DNA from: Brumimicrobium sp.
GTDB taxonomy: Bacteria > Bacteroidota > Bacteroidia > Flavobacteriales_D > Crocinitomicaceae
Length of the DNA: 64,000 nucleotides
NCBI GenBank assembly: GCA_023957385.1
Contig: JAMLGZ010000001.1
Span: forward strand, 916,923 to 980,922
Direction: 5' to 3'
Part shown: positions 53,084 through 61,094 of the stretch, in pieces
Layout: each line of letters starts with the position of its first letter
Position numbering within the stretch: the first letter of the stretch is position 1
Position numbers and translations under genes: made by a program
The notes under the pieces: generated by a model
The model's input: the letters and a program-made list of their open reading frames with translations, nothing else
Databases searched by the model: none
What the model was told of the DNA's origin: nothing

Positions 53084-54075
53084 CGAATAGCCTGTGTTGT
53101 TTTGTTTCGATCGATTTTCCCTGAATCCGTTTTTATGAGAGAAGGAAGGAAGAAATAAACTTTTGGCCGCTCGTATTTATCTACCAAAATATCAATTTGT
53201 TCCTGAAGATTAACTTTATTAATTCTTTCCTCTCCAATGAAAATCACTTTCTGTCCTAGTTTTACATCTGGCAAATAACTGATGATAAAACTCTCTGGGG
53301 GAAGGAGTTGATGTAATTTCTGTTCCACAATTTCGGGACTTATTTTAATCCCTCCTGAATTAATCACAAAATCGGACCTTCCTAACCATTGAAAAGATGT
53401 TGAATTTATAAGTCGTACGATATCGTTTGTTTTTAGATTTTCTATTCCCAATTCTGGACTATGTATAGTCAAGCAATCATCTTCAGTTGTGAAAGTAGTT
53501 TTCCCAATTGCTTGAAAATTACTATTTAACTGTTTTAAACTTTTTAGAGCAATATGAGAGATTGTTTCGGTCATTCCAAAAGTCGAATATACATTACAAG
53601 AAAATTTTTGAATCTGTGATATTAAACTCTCTGAGACTGGTGCACCTCCGATGATTAGGTGCTTGATGAGGTTTAATTTTTCGGGATTTTGTTTGATAGT
53701 TTCTTCCAACTGAATAGGTACCATTGAAACAAAATCAATGGAATGATTAATGTTTTTGAGTGGATTGCTATCTACAGAACAGACATATAAATTGAGATTA
53801 TAGGTGAGAGCGCGTACAACTAGCATTTTCCCACCAATATAATCAATAGAAATACAGAGTAATGCAGATTTACATTTGTCTAATTCTAAAAATTCTCCCG
53901 TCATTTTAGCCGAAGCTTCCATTTTCCACTTTGGTATTTCAATGGTTTTTGGAGAGCCTGTAGAACCAGATGTTTTTTGTGAAATGATAGATGATTCATT
54001 ATTCCATACATCCAAAAATGTATGAAGTTTCTCAATTTCATTTGCAGAATCCCCTATTTGTAGCACATTTATCAT
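53080..54075 (-). CDS. menE: AMP-forming acyl-CoA ligase, MenE-like
   Basis: The 331-residue protein is a short AMP-binding enzyme. The P-loop reads [18 protein letters not shown], then [26 protein letters not shown] and the Gly-rich [14 protein letters not shown] hinge. Bacteroidota MenE (o-succinylbenzoate-CoA ligase in menaquinone synthesis) is of this shortened type. Length and motifs fit MenE best, but no other men gene is visible in the window, so the symbol is moderate. It is followed by the J-domain gene. Confidence 0.75.
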   Translation of the reverse strand: MINVLQIGDSANEIEKLHTFLDVWNNESSIISQKTSGSTGSPKTIEIPKWKMEASAKMTGEFLELDKCKSALLCISIDYIGGKMLVVRALTYNLNLYVCSVDSNPLKNINHSIDFVSMVPIQLEETIKQNPEKLNLIKHLIIGGAPVSESLISQIQKFSCNVYSTFGMTETISHIALKSLKQLNSNFQAIGKTTFTTEDDCLTIHSPELGIENLKTNDIVRLINSTSFQWLGRSDFVINSGGIKISPEIVEQKLHQLLPPESFIISYLPDVKLGQKVIFIGEERINKVNLQEQIDILVDKYERPKVYFFLPSLIKTDSGKIDRNKTTQAIR

Positions 54076-54175
54076 ATTATTTGGGCATGAACTTTGCTTT
54101 AATTTGTGTCGTTCAAAACTTAAATTTGCAAAAAATAAGTTTAATTTCGCAATTAATTATTATTAATATAAATAT

Positions 54176-54613
54176 ATGAAAGTATTTGGAGTTTTATCTA
54201 TCGTTATATTTTTTATACTCACCTCCTTTACGTGGGTTTCAAGCCCTAAGGCTGATGAAAAACCAGGAATCAAATTTGAAAATATTACTTTTAAAGATGC
54301 TTTACTGAAAGCGAAAAAAGAGAATAAATTGATATTTATGGATGCTTATACTGTTTGGTGCGGTCCATGTAAATTTATGGAAAGAACAACTTTCCGCGCA
54401 GAAAAAGTTGGAGAAGTATTTAATGCAAATTTTATTAATTTACAAGTGGATATGGAAAAAGGAGAAGGGTTAGAAATTGCTAAAAGATACCAAATAGCTG
54501 CATATCCTACTTTATTGGTGATTAATGGAGACGGGAAGGTTGTGAAGCGTATGTTGGGAGCTATGGATGAGGCCGAGTTGTTAAAAGAAATCCAAGAAGT
54601 TATTAAGAAATAA
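54176..54613 (+). CDS. Exported thioredoxin-family protein
   Basis: The 145-residue protein has an N-terminal signal or anchor (MKVFGVLSIVIFFILTSFTW) and a thioredoxin_7-type fold with W-C-G-P-C in DAYTVWCGPCKFME, YQIAAYPTLLV and GAMDEAELLKEIQEV. Close to DUF255/thioredoxin_7 proteins that work in the periplasm. It is single and followed by a strong terminator. A TAAATTTG element at 54121-54128 is a possible promoter. Confidence 0.85.
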   Translation: MKVFGVLSIVIFFILTSFTWVSSPKADEKPGIKFENITFKDALLKAKKENKLIFMDAYTVWCGPCKFMERTTFRAEKVGEVFNANFINLQVDMEKGEGLEIAKRYQIAAYPTLLVINGDGKVVKRMLGAMDEAELLKEIQEVIKK

Positions 54614-54640
54614 TATTTTCTGAAATAGATGATGATTATT

Positions 54641-54668
54641 CCGATGCGTTCATCGTATCGGATTTTTT
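54641..54668 (+). terminator. Rho-independent terminator of the thioredoxin gene
   Basis: An 8-bp stem (54641-54648 with 54654-54661, ccgatgcg / cgtatcgg, one G-T pair) and a TTCAT loop are followed by a T6 run at 54663-54668. Confidence 0.82.
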
Positions 54669-54689
54669 ATTTTAAATTCTTTTAAATCA

Positions 54690-54721
54690 TTTGGTAATCA
54701 ATATAAAATGATTTATCTTTG
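54690..54721 (+). promoter_or_regulatory. Strong rpsA promoter
   Basis: TTTG (54690-54693), 20 bases of spacer and TATCTTTG (54714-54721) form an almost ideal Bacteroidota promoter. Transcription would begin near 54728, leaving a leader of about 95 nt. Confidence 0.75.
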
Positions 54722-54727
54722 CACCCC

Positions 54728-54821
54728 AATAAAAAATACTGTAAACCCTACATGAACAGTATATTATTAATTTCTTTCAAACTTATAGGGTTGTTTGAAA
54801 TACAAATTTAAAATCGCCAAT
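54728..54821 (+). promoter_or_regulatory. Structured 5' leader of rpsA with complementary hairpin loops
   Basis: Hairpin 1 has a 7-bp stem (54736-54742 with 54756-54762) and a 13-nt loop containing AACCCTA (54744-54750). Hairpin 2 has an 8-bp stem (54775-54782 with 54793-54800) and a 10-nt loop containing TAGGGTT (54786-54792). The two loops are exact complements over seven bases and could form a kissing complex. Position in front of a self-regulated ribosomal protein gene suggests a ribosomal-protein leader. Confidence 0.55.
54752..54811 (+). CDS. Possible upstream small frame in the rpsA leader
   Basis: An ATG at 54752 opens a 19-codon frame (MNSILLISFKLIGLFEIQI) ending with TAA at 54809-54811, ten bases before the rpsA start. 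It overlaps both leader hairpins, so its translation would unfold them. There is no evidence that it is translated. Confidence 0.2.
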   Translation: MNSILLISFKLIGLFEIQI

Positions 54822-56594
54822 ATGGCTAAAAAACAAATTTTACAAGGGAATGCTGATTTTGACTGGGAAGCTCTGTCAAATGAAGGATATACCAAAGCAG
54901 AACATGCTGAATACGCTGATAAGTATGAAGCAACTTTATCTTCTATTAACGAGAAAGAGGTAATTACAGGTACTGTAGTTTCTATTTCTGATCGTGAGGT
55001 AGTTGTAAACATTGGTTATAAATCAGAAGGAGTTATTGCTTCTAACGAATTTCGTTATAAAACTGATTTAAAAGTAGGTGACGAAGTTCCAGTGTACGTA
55101 GAATCATTAGAAGATAAAAATGACCAATTAGTAGTATCTCATAAAACAGCTCGTATGCACTATGCTTGGGAGCGTGTGAATGAAGTTCTTAGAACTGGAG
55201 AGGTTATTACGGGTTATGTAAAATGTAGAACAAAAGGAGGTTTAATCGTAGATGTATTTGGTATTGAAGCTTTCTTACCAGGTTCTCAAATTGATGTTAA
55301 ACCTATTAGAGACTATGACGTTTATGTTGGAAAGAACATGGAATTCAAAGTAGTTAAAATTAACGAAGAATTTAGAAACGTAGTAGTTTCTCACAAAGCT
55401 CTAATCGAGGCTGAAATTGAAGAACAGAAAAAACAAATTATCTCTGGACTTGAAAAAGGTCAAGTACTTGAAGGTATCGTTAAAAACATTACTTCTTATG
55501 GTGTGTTTATTGACCTTGGTGGAGTAGATGGATTAATCCATATTACAGACCTTTCTTGGGGTAGAGTAAATCATCCAGAAGAAATCGTTCAGTTAGATCA
55601 TAAGATTAATGTGGTTATCTTGGATTTCGATGATGAAAAGAAACGTATTGCATTAGGATTGAAACAATTACAACCACATCCTTGGGATGCTTTAGATGCT
55701 AACATAAATGTGGGAGATAAAGTAAAAGGTAAAGTAGTTGTTTTAGCTGATTATGGTGCATTTATTGAAATCGCCCCAGGTGTTGAAGGTTTAATCCACG
55801 TATCTGAAATGAGTTGGTCTCAGCACTTAAGATCTGCACAAGATTTCTTAAAAATTGGTGATGAGGTTGAAGCAGTTGTATTGACTTTAGATCGTGATGA
55901 GCGTAAAATGTCTCTAGGGATTAAACAATTAATGCCAGATCCATGGGAAAATATCGAAGCTAGATACCCTATCGATTCTAAACATACAGCTAAAGTGCGT
56001 AATTTCACAAACTTTGGTGTATTCGTTGAATTAGAAGAAGGAGTTGATGGACTTATTCATATCTCTGACCTTTCTTGGCAAAAGAAAATTAAACACCCAT
56101 CTGAATTCTGTAAAGTTGGTGATGAAATGGAAGTGGTTGTTCTTGAAATTGATAAAGAAAACCGTAAAATTTCATTGGGTCACAAACAATTGGAAGAAAA
56201 CCCATGGGATGTGTTTGAAACAATTTTCCAAGAGGGATCTGTACACCAAGGAACTGTTACTGACTTAAAAGATAAGTCTGGTATCATTGCACTACCTTAC
56301 GGTGTTGAAGGTATCTGTCCTTCTAAACACATGAAAAAAGAAGATGGTTCTAATGCTAAGATTGAGGAAGTTCTTGATTTTAAAGTAATAGAATTTAATA
56401 AATCAGGTAAGAAAATTATTGTTTCTCATTTAAGAACTTTCGAGGAAGGAGAAGATGAGGTAACAACTAAAAAACCTGCAAAAGCTAAATCTTCAAAATC
56501 AGTAAGTGATGTAAACAGTGGAACTGAGAAATCAACTCTTGGTGATATCGATGCATTAGCTGAATTAAAAGAAAAAATGGAAGGTAAAAAATAA
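54822..56594 (+). CDS. rpsA: 30S ribosomal protein S1
   Basis: The 590-residue protein has six S1/OB-fold repeats (about residues 45-107, 122-186, 205-275, 290-362, 377-449 and 465-530), recognised from repeats of G-V-D-G-L-I-H-I/V-S-D/E-L/M-S-W and V-V-x-L-D-x-D-E-x-K-R/K-I-x-L-G-x-K. A Lys/Ser-rich tail follows, ending in ALAELKEKMEGKK. The start at 54822 (MAKKQILQG) is preferred over an in-frame TTG at 54795, which lies in hairpin 2. It has a strong promoter, a structured leader and a strong terminator, all as expected for a ribosomal gene. In Bacteroidota S1 lacks a strict role in Shine-Dalgarno recognition. Confidence 0.95.
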   Translation: MAKKQILQGNADFDWEALSNEGYTKAEHAEYADKYEATLSSINEKEVITGTVVSISDREVVVNIGYKSEGVIASNEFRYKTDLKVGDEVPVYVESLEDKNDQLVVSHKTARMHYAWERVNEVLRTGEVITGYVKCRTKGGLIVDVFGIEAFLPGSQIDVKPIRDYDVYVGKNMEFKVVKINEEFRNVVVSHKALIEAEIEEQKKQIISGLEKGQVLEGIVKNITSYGVFIDLGGVDGLIHITDLSWGRVNHPEEIVQLDHKINVVILDFDDEKKRIALGLKQLQPHPWDALDANINVGDKVKGKVVVLADYGAFIEIAPGVEGLIHVSEMSWSQHLRSAQDFLKIGDEVEAVVLTLDRDERKMSLGIKQLMPDPWENIEARYPIDSKHTAKVRNFTNFGVFVELEEGVDGLIHISDLSWQKKIKHPSEFCKVGDEMEVVVLEIDKENRKISLGHKQLEENPWDVFETIFQEGSVHQGTVTDLKDKSGIIALPYGVEGICPSKHMKKEDGSNAKIEEVLDFKVIEFNKSGKKIIVSHLRTFEEGEDEVTTKKPAKAKSSKSVSDVNSGTEKSTLGDIDALAELKEKMEGKK

Positions 56595-56614
56595 TTACCT
56601 CACATGACATAACT

Positions 56615-56646
56615 AAAAATCCCGATTCATGAATCGGGATTTTTTT
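56615..56646 (+). terminator. Rho-independent terminator of rpsA
   Basis: A perfect palindrome (arms 56615-56628 and 56631-56644, core AATCCCGATTC / GAATCGGGATT) is followed by T residues. An ATG lies in its loop at 56629 but is not a start codon. Confidence 0.88.
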
Positions 56647-56664
56647 ATTTCCTATCTTTATCCT

Positions 56665-57573
56665 GTGAAAAATATACTCTTAATACTGCTTCTTTTTTCT
56701 TTCTCTGTTGGTAATGCACAAAAATTCTTTGAGAATGATACAGTCTTTAATAAGAAGAGGACTATTTGGGTAAGTAGTGTTGTGGGGACGGGATGGGTAG
56801 GAAGTATTGTTGGTTTACAAGGTGTCTGGTATAAAGACAGCTGGTCTAATAAAATGCATATTTTTAATGATTCCAAAGAATGGCGTGGTATGGATAAAAT
56901 GGGTCATGCTTTTACTGGAAATATGATTGCAAAAAATATGTCTGCTTTATACCGATGGTCGGGACTTACGCGCAATCAAAGTCTATTGATTGGCTCGTCT
57001 ATTTCTTTTGGGTATATGGCTACTTTAGAAATATTGGATGGTTTCTCAACTAATTGGGGATTTTCATGGAGCGATATTGGAGCTAATTCACTTGGAATTG
57101 CTTGGAATGTGTGGCAAGAATTAGCGTGGCAAGAAGAACGAATTAAATTGAAGTTTAGTGCTCATTTGTCGCCCTATGCGAAATACAGACAGGAAGTGCT
57201 TGGAAGTACGTTTATGCAACGTATTTTAAAAGATTATAATGGACAAACATATTGGTTGAGTATTAGTCCAGGTAGTTTTCTTTCTTCCTCTTCTAGATTT
57301 CCCAAATGGATAAGTTTCAGTTTTGGATACAGTATAGATCAGAAATTACATGGACAAGCAGATATATATACCTATTATTCTGATAATGCTCCACCGAAAA
57401 CATTCTATGCGCAAAGCCAATTCTTATTCTCTTTAGATATTGATTTTGAAAAGATACCTACTAAGAAAAAATGGCTACATGTTATATTTAAGGCTATTAA
57501 TCATGTGAAAATGCCATTCCCAGCAATGATTGTTACTGGAAAGAGTGTTAAGGTACATCCATTCTATTTTTAA
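56665..57573 (+). CDS. DUF2279 family exported protein
   Basis: The 302-residue protein has a signal peptide (VKNILLILLLFSFSVGNAQ, with the first codon GTG read as Met) and the DUF2279 core: KMGHAFTGNMIAK, a helix and FGYMATLEILDGFSTNWGFSW, then SDIGANSLGIAW. It is likely an outer-membrane or periplasmic protein; the end resembles beta-barrel strands. The annotated-looking ATG at 56629 is in the loop of the rpsA terminator, so I use the GTG at 56665, directly after the signal-like TATCTTTA (56653-56660). Function unknown. Confidence 0.75.
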   Translation: MKNILLILLLFSFSVGNAQKFFENDTVFNKKRTIWVSSVVGTGWVGSIVGLQGVWYKDSWSNKMHIFNDSKEWRGMDKMGHAFTGNMIAKNMSALYRWSGLTRNQSLLIGSSISFGYMATLEILDGFSTNWGFSWSDIGANSLGIAWNVWQELAWQEERIKLKFSAHLSPYAKYRQEVLGSTFMQRILKDYNGQTYWLSISPGSFLSSSSRFPKWISFSFGYSIDQKLHGQADIYTYYSDNAPPKTFYAQSQFLFSLDIDFEKIPTKKKWLHVIFKAINHVKMPFPAMIVTGKSVKVHPFYF

Positions 57574-57615
57574 GAGTGTTTTAATATAACTCAATGAGTT
57601 TCTTTTAAAACAGAC

Positions 57616-58863
57616 TTATTCTTCATAGCGTTTAAACAGAGTGGCAGCAATATGTCCTCCAAAACCAAAAGTATTGCTTAACGCATATTCAATACGTGCT
57701 TGAATTCCTTTATTTATTGGAAATTCATATAAGCCCTTGCACTCAGGTTCCATATTTTGAACATTAATGGTGGGTGGTACTATTTGTTCTTGCAAAGCTT
57801 TGATACATAAAATAGCTTCAATAGCACCAGCAGCACCTAGTAGGTGACCCGTCATAGATTTAGTTCCACTTACTAGTAAGGATTTTCTTTCTCCAAAAAC
57901 AGCTTTCAGCGCTTTGATTTCACTAATATCTCCATTTGGAGTAGAGGTAGCATGCATATTGATATAGTCCACATCATCTGGTTGAATGTCTGCTTCTTCG
58001 ATGGCTAGATTCATTCCTAATATTGCCCCAGCCCCATCAGGATGAGTGCTGGTCAAATGGTAAGCATCTGCTGCCATCCCTCCACCTACAATTTCTGCTA
58101 TTATTTTTGCGCCTCTTGCTCTAGCATGCTCTAATTCTTCAATAACTAAAGCTCCAGCACCTTCTCCCATAACAAATCCATCTCTATCTATATCAAATGG
58201 GCGAGATGCTGTGGCATATTCTTCGTTGCGTGTTGATAGAGCTTTCATGGAACCAAATCCTCCAATCGTTGCTGGAGTGATAGCAGCTTCTGAACCACCA
58301 CAAATAATAACATCTGCTTTATTCCATTTAATATAGTTAAATCCATCAATGATTGCAGTTGTAGAAGTAGCGCAAGCAGAAACGGGTGAGTAATTTACTC
58401 CTCTAAATCCATATTGCATAGAGATAACACCTGCAGCAATATCTACCAATGTTTTTGGTATTAAGAACGGATTAAATCGAGGCGTTCCATCTCCGGTGTG
58501 ATAATCTCTTAATTCACTTTCGTATGTGTGAAGCCCTCCCATTCCTGAGCCCCAAATAACACCAGCTCTGTTGAGATTAATCTTTGTAGGATCTATTTGT
58601 GATTGTTTTATAGCCTCTGCAACAGTGACTAGAGCATATTGTGTAAATGGATCATATTTTTTAACCTCCTTTCTGTCTAGGAAATCTTCTACATGAAAAT
58701 TCTTTAATTCACATGCAAATTGCGTTTTAAATTTTGATGCGTCAAAAGATTGAATAGGTGCTGCGCCACTTATTCCATTGATAGCGTTTTTCCAAAATTC
58801 TTCAACTGTATTCCCTATAGGAGTTAATGCTCCCATCCCAGTTATAACAACTCTTCTATTCAT
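57616..58863 (-). CDS. fabF: 3-oxoacyl-ACP synthase II (FabF)
   Basis: The 415-residue condensing enzyme has the catalytic Cys in SACATSTTAI (about residue 165), the two active histidines in HATSTPNGD (about 305) and GHLLGAAGA (about 340), and the N-terminal VVITGMGALTPIGN and C-terminal NTFGFGGHIAA motifs. It elongates fatty acids. No acpP lies next to it, so it may be a second FabF copy or simply a dispersed gene. A TATTTTTA sequence (58882-58889, minus strand) may be the -7 element. Confidence 0.92.
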   Translation of the reverse strand: MNRRVVITGMGALTPIGNTVEEFWKNAINGISGAAPIQSFDASKFKTQFACELKNFHVEDFLDRKEVKKYDPFTQYALVTVAEAIKQSQIDPTKINLNRAGVIWGSGMGGLHTYESELRDYHTGDGTPRFNPFLIPKTLVDIAAGVISMQYGFRGVNYSPVSACATSTTAIIDGFNYIKWNKADVIICGGSEAAITPATIGGFGSMKALSTRNEEYATASRPFDIDRDGFVMGEGAGALVIEELEHARARGAKIIAEIVGGGMAADAYHLTSTHPDGAGAILGMNLAIEEADIQPDDVDYINMHATSTPNGDISEIKALKAVFGERKSLLVSGTKSMTGHLLGAAGAIEAILCIKALQEQIVPPTINVQNMEPECKGLYEFPINKGIQARIEYALSNTFGFGGHIAATLFKRYEE

Positions 58864-59031
58864 AGTAATTAATTGAGTGCGTAAAAATATAAAAATATAG
58901 TATGAAAAATGTTAAAATAAAATTATTGACTTGCTATTTTAACCTATTGTGCATATACAAAATCAAGTAAAATACTGTTGTTGGATTGTATTTAATTTGT
59001 TAAGATGCAAGAAATAGAAATAATTCACAAT

Positions 59032-59065
59032 TGTCATTCCGACGAACGAAGGAGTGTCGAGGTCT
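59032..59065. repeat. Short dispersed repeat fragment
   Basis: TGTCATTCCGACGAACGAAG and the following GAGTGTCGAGGTCT resemble a dispersed intergenic repeat and share the opening TGTCATTCCG with the inverted repeat at 11373. It sits in a 240-base gap (58864-59104) between fabF and the barrel gene that is otherwise featureless. Confidence 0.4.
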
Positions 59066-59104
59066 AAGATTACAGTCTGTATCTTATTCTAAATGCACCA
59101 CTTA

Positions 59105-59782
59105 TTATTTTATTAAAAACTTCGTTCCTATGCCTAGTCGGTAATTGAAAGTATAATGTTTGTCATAATCTTTATACACTTTCATGAAACCATTGTCGTA
59201 ACGCACAAATAATTCGATAAGCGGATTTAAACGATAACCTATACTGACTGTGGCACCTACATCTAATTTATTGAAACTTGAATGTGCCTGTTCGAGTACG
59301 TCAAGAGTAGCGGATTTTCCTTTATATACTTCATTTATATTTCCATATATTTTGTTATTTACGGCATAACTAATAACAGGTCCGAAGCTAATACACATAT
59401 TACGGTATCCAACTCTTCCTAATTCAAACACATAGTCAAATAGAAGCGGAATTTGTACATAATCATTATTATAATTAACAGTTCCTCTAGAAGATTTATC
59501 ATTTTCACCACTCATGCAGTACTCAATCATAGGGGAGAAATAAAAGCTAGCATCTCTAGTCATTCCTTCTCCTAAACTTCTTTGAAATGGAATTTTAACA
59601 AAGAAGCCAATAGCAGGAGAAAAACGTCCTTTTGAGAAACTATGAATGCCTCTAATGTTAGATTGATGGATATTTCCTTCAATACCAATACGAAGTCCTT
59701 CTTTCTTCTTGTCTAATTGAGCATGGCTGGTAGAGAACCCTATAATTGATATAAAAATAGCGAGTAATAATTTTGATTTCAT
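59105..59782 (-). CDS. Outer-membrane beta-barrel protein (porin family)
   Basis: The 225-residue protein has a signal peptide (MKSKLLLAIFISIIGFSTSHAQ), then amphipathic strands typical of the PorT/OmpW-like outer-membrane beta-barrel family (GLRIGIEGNIHQS, FSPAIGFFVKIPF, YRLNPLIELFVRYDNG) and a terminal aromatic strand (NYRLGIGTKFLIK). The upstream ATG at 59809 would place eight or nine extra residues before the signal, so the ATG at 59782 is used. Function unknown. Confidence 0.8.
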   Translation of the reverse strand: MKSKLLLAIFISIIGFSTSHAQLDKKKEGLRIGIEGNIHQSNIRGIHSFSKGRFSPAIGFFVKIPFQRSLGEGMTRDASFYFSPMIEYCMSGENDKSSRGTVNYNNDYVQIPLLFDYVFELGRVGYRNMCISFGPVISYAVNNKIYGNINEVYKGKSATLDVLEQAHSSFNKLDVGATVSIGYRLNPLIELFVRYDNGFMKVYKDYDKHYTFNYRLGIGTKFLIK

Positions 59783-59951
59783 TAGTCTTTCTGTTAGTGT
59801 TAAGTACATAAAACTTTCCGAATATACGAAATTTATTGAAAAAGGTTTTAAAATAAATTTAATTCAAGTTTTACTAAAATTAATCAGGCTAGAAATTGGA
59901 TAACGTGTATATTTACTTTAAATTTATTGAAATCATTATAATTAATAAACT

Positions 59952-61094
59952 ATGAATATTATTCTTCATGATTTATCAGGTCATTTAACATTTGCTCCTT
60001 TGACCTTAACAAGACCTGTTGGGAAATTAAGGACTGGAATGTGGACTAATGAGGAGCGTTGGCAATTTTATTGCCCGCAGGCTACTATTTCTTTTATGAC
60101 AAAGGATTATCTGTCAGAAAAATATTCAGCCAACATTACTAAGGATAACCTATGGGTAAACGCTGCAGTGATACCGACTAATGAATTAGTAAAGAATATT
60201 ACAGATTTGAAAAAAGGTGAATCTCTTTATATTAATAATGCATTTATTGCTTATAGAGGGGAGGAGTATTTACCAGTAAAACCTAAATCCAGCGCAAAGG
60301 CGAATATTATTATACTCGAAAATAGATGGGATATATATCAAAAGAATGATCAAATTCTAGCAAAAGATTTCCAAGCTTATACGGCAGGAAAGAAGAGTCA
60401 AGCAATTTCTGATACAAATACTATAATTGGTGATGCAAAACGAATTTTCCTTGAAAAAGGAGCTAAAGTAGAATGTGCTATACTTAATGTGAGTGATGGA
60501 CCTATATACGTAGGGAAAAATGCCGAAATTATGGAGGGGAGTATTGTAAGAGGAGGATTAATTATGCTGGAAGAAAGTATTCTTAAAATAGGTTCAAAGA
60601 TATATGGGGCAACCACCATAGGACCTCATTGTAGAGTAGGAGGAGAGGTGAATAATTCCATATTTCAAGGGTATTCTAATAAAGGTCATGATGGATTTAT
60701 TGGGAATTCTGTTATAGGAGAATGGTGTAATTTAGGAGCAGATACCAATTGTTCTAATTTAAAGAATAATTATGGAAATGTAAAAACCTATAATTATTTT
60801 TTGCGAGAATTAGAACAAACTAATGTTCAGTTTATGGGTGTGATGATGGGTGATTACTCTAAAACAAGCATTAATACCATGATAAATACAGCTTCTGTAA
60901 TTGGGGTTTGTGCCAATATTTTTATGAGCGGATTTCCGCCTAAATATGTTGCCGACTTTTCTTGGGGAGGAGAACCAAGCGCGCCCGTATATGAGTTGGC
61001 TAGTGCCTATGAGTCAATTCATGCTATGATGCAGAGACGCCATCAAGAGCTTACTGATGAAGACAAGCGAATCTTAGCGTATCTCTATCCTTAA
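59952..61094 (+). CDS. GlmU-like sugar nucleotidyltransferase/acyltransferase family protein
   Basis: The 380-residue protein belongs to a Bacteroidota GlmU-related family. It starts NIILHDLSGHLTFAPLTLTRPVGKLRTG, a degenerate nucleotidyltransferase start, and from about residue 160 has left-handed beta-helix repeats (hexapeptide pattern, IYVGKNAEIMEGSIVRGG, GATTIGPHCRVGGEV, NSVIGEWCNLGADT). The complete first domain lacks the classic LAAGxGTRM motif, so uridylyltransferase activity is uncertain. A TATATTTA element at 59908-59915 may be the promoter. It ends four bases into the thiolase gene, which converges on it. Confidence 0.8.
   Translation: MNIILHDLSGHLTFAPLTLTRPVGKLRTGMWTNEERWQFYCPQATISFMTKDYLSEKYSANITKDNLWVNAAVIPTNELVKNITDLKKGESLYINNAFIAYRGEEYLPVKPKSSAKANIIILENRWDIYQKNDQILAKDFQAYTAGKKSQAISDTNTIIGDAKRIFLEKGAKVECAILNVSDGPIYVGKNAEIMEGSIVRGGLIMLEESILKIGSKIYGATTIGPHCRVGGEVNNSIFQGYSNKGHDGFIGNSVIGEWCNLGADTNCSNLKNNYGNVKTYNYFLRELEQTNVQFMGVMMGDYSKTSINTMINTASVIGVCANIFMSGFPPKYVADFSWGGEPSAPVYELASAYESIHAMMQRRHQELTDEDKRILAYLYP

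Noticed and set aside
54795..54821. TTG start that would extend ribosomal protein S1 by nine residues
   Set aside because: It lies in leader hairpin 2, and MAKKQ is the normal kind of S1 start here.
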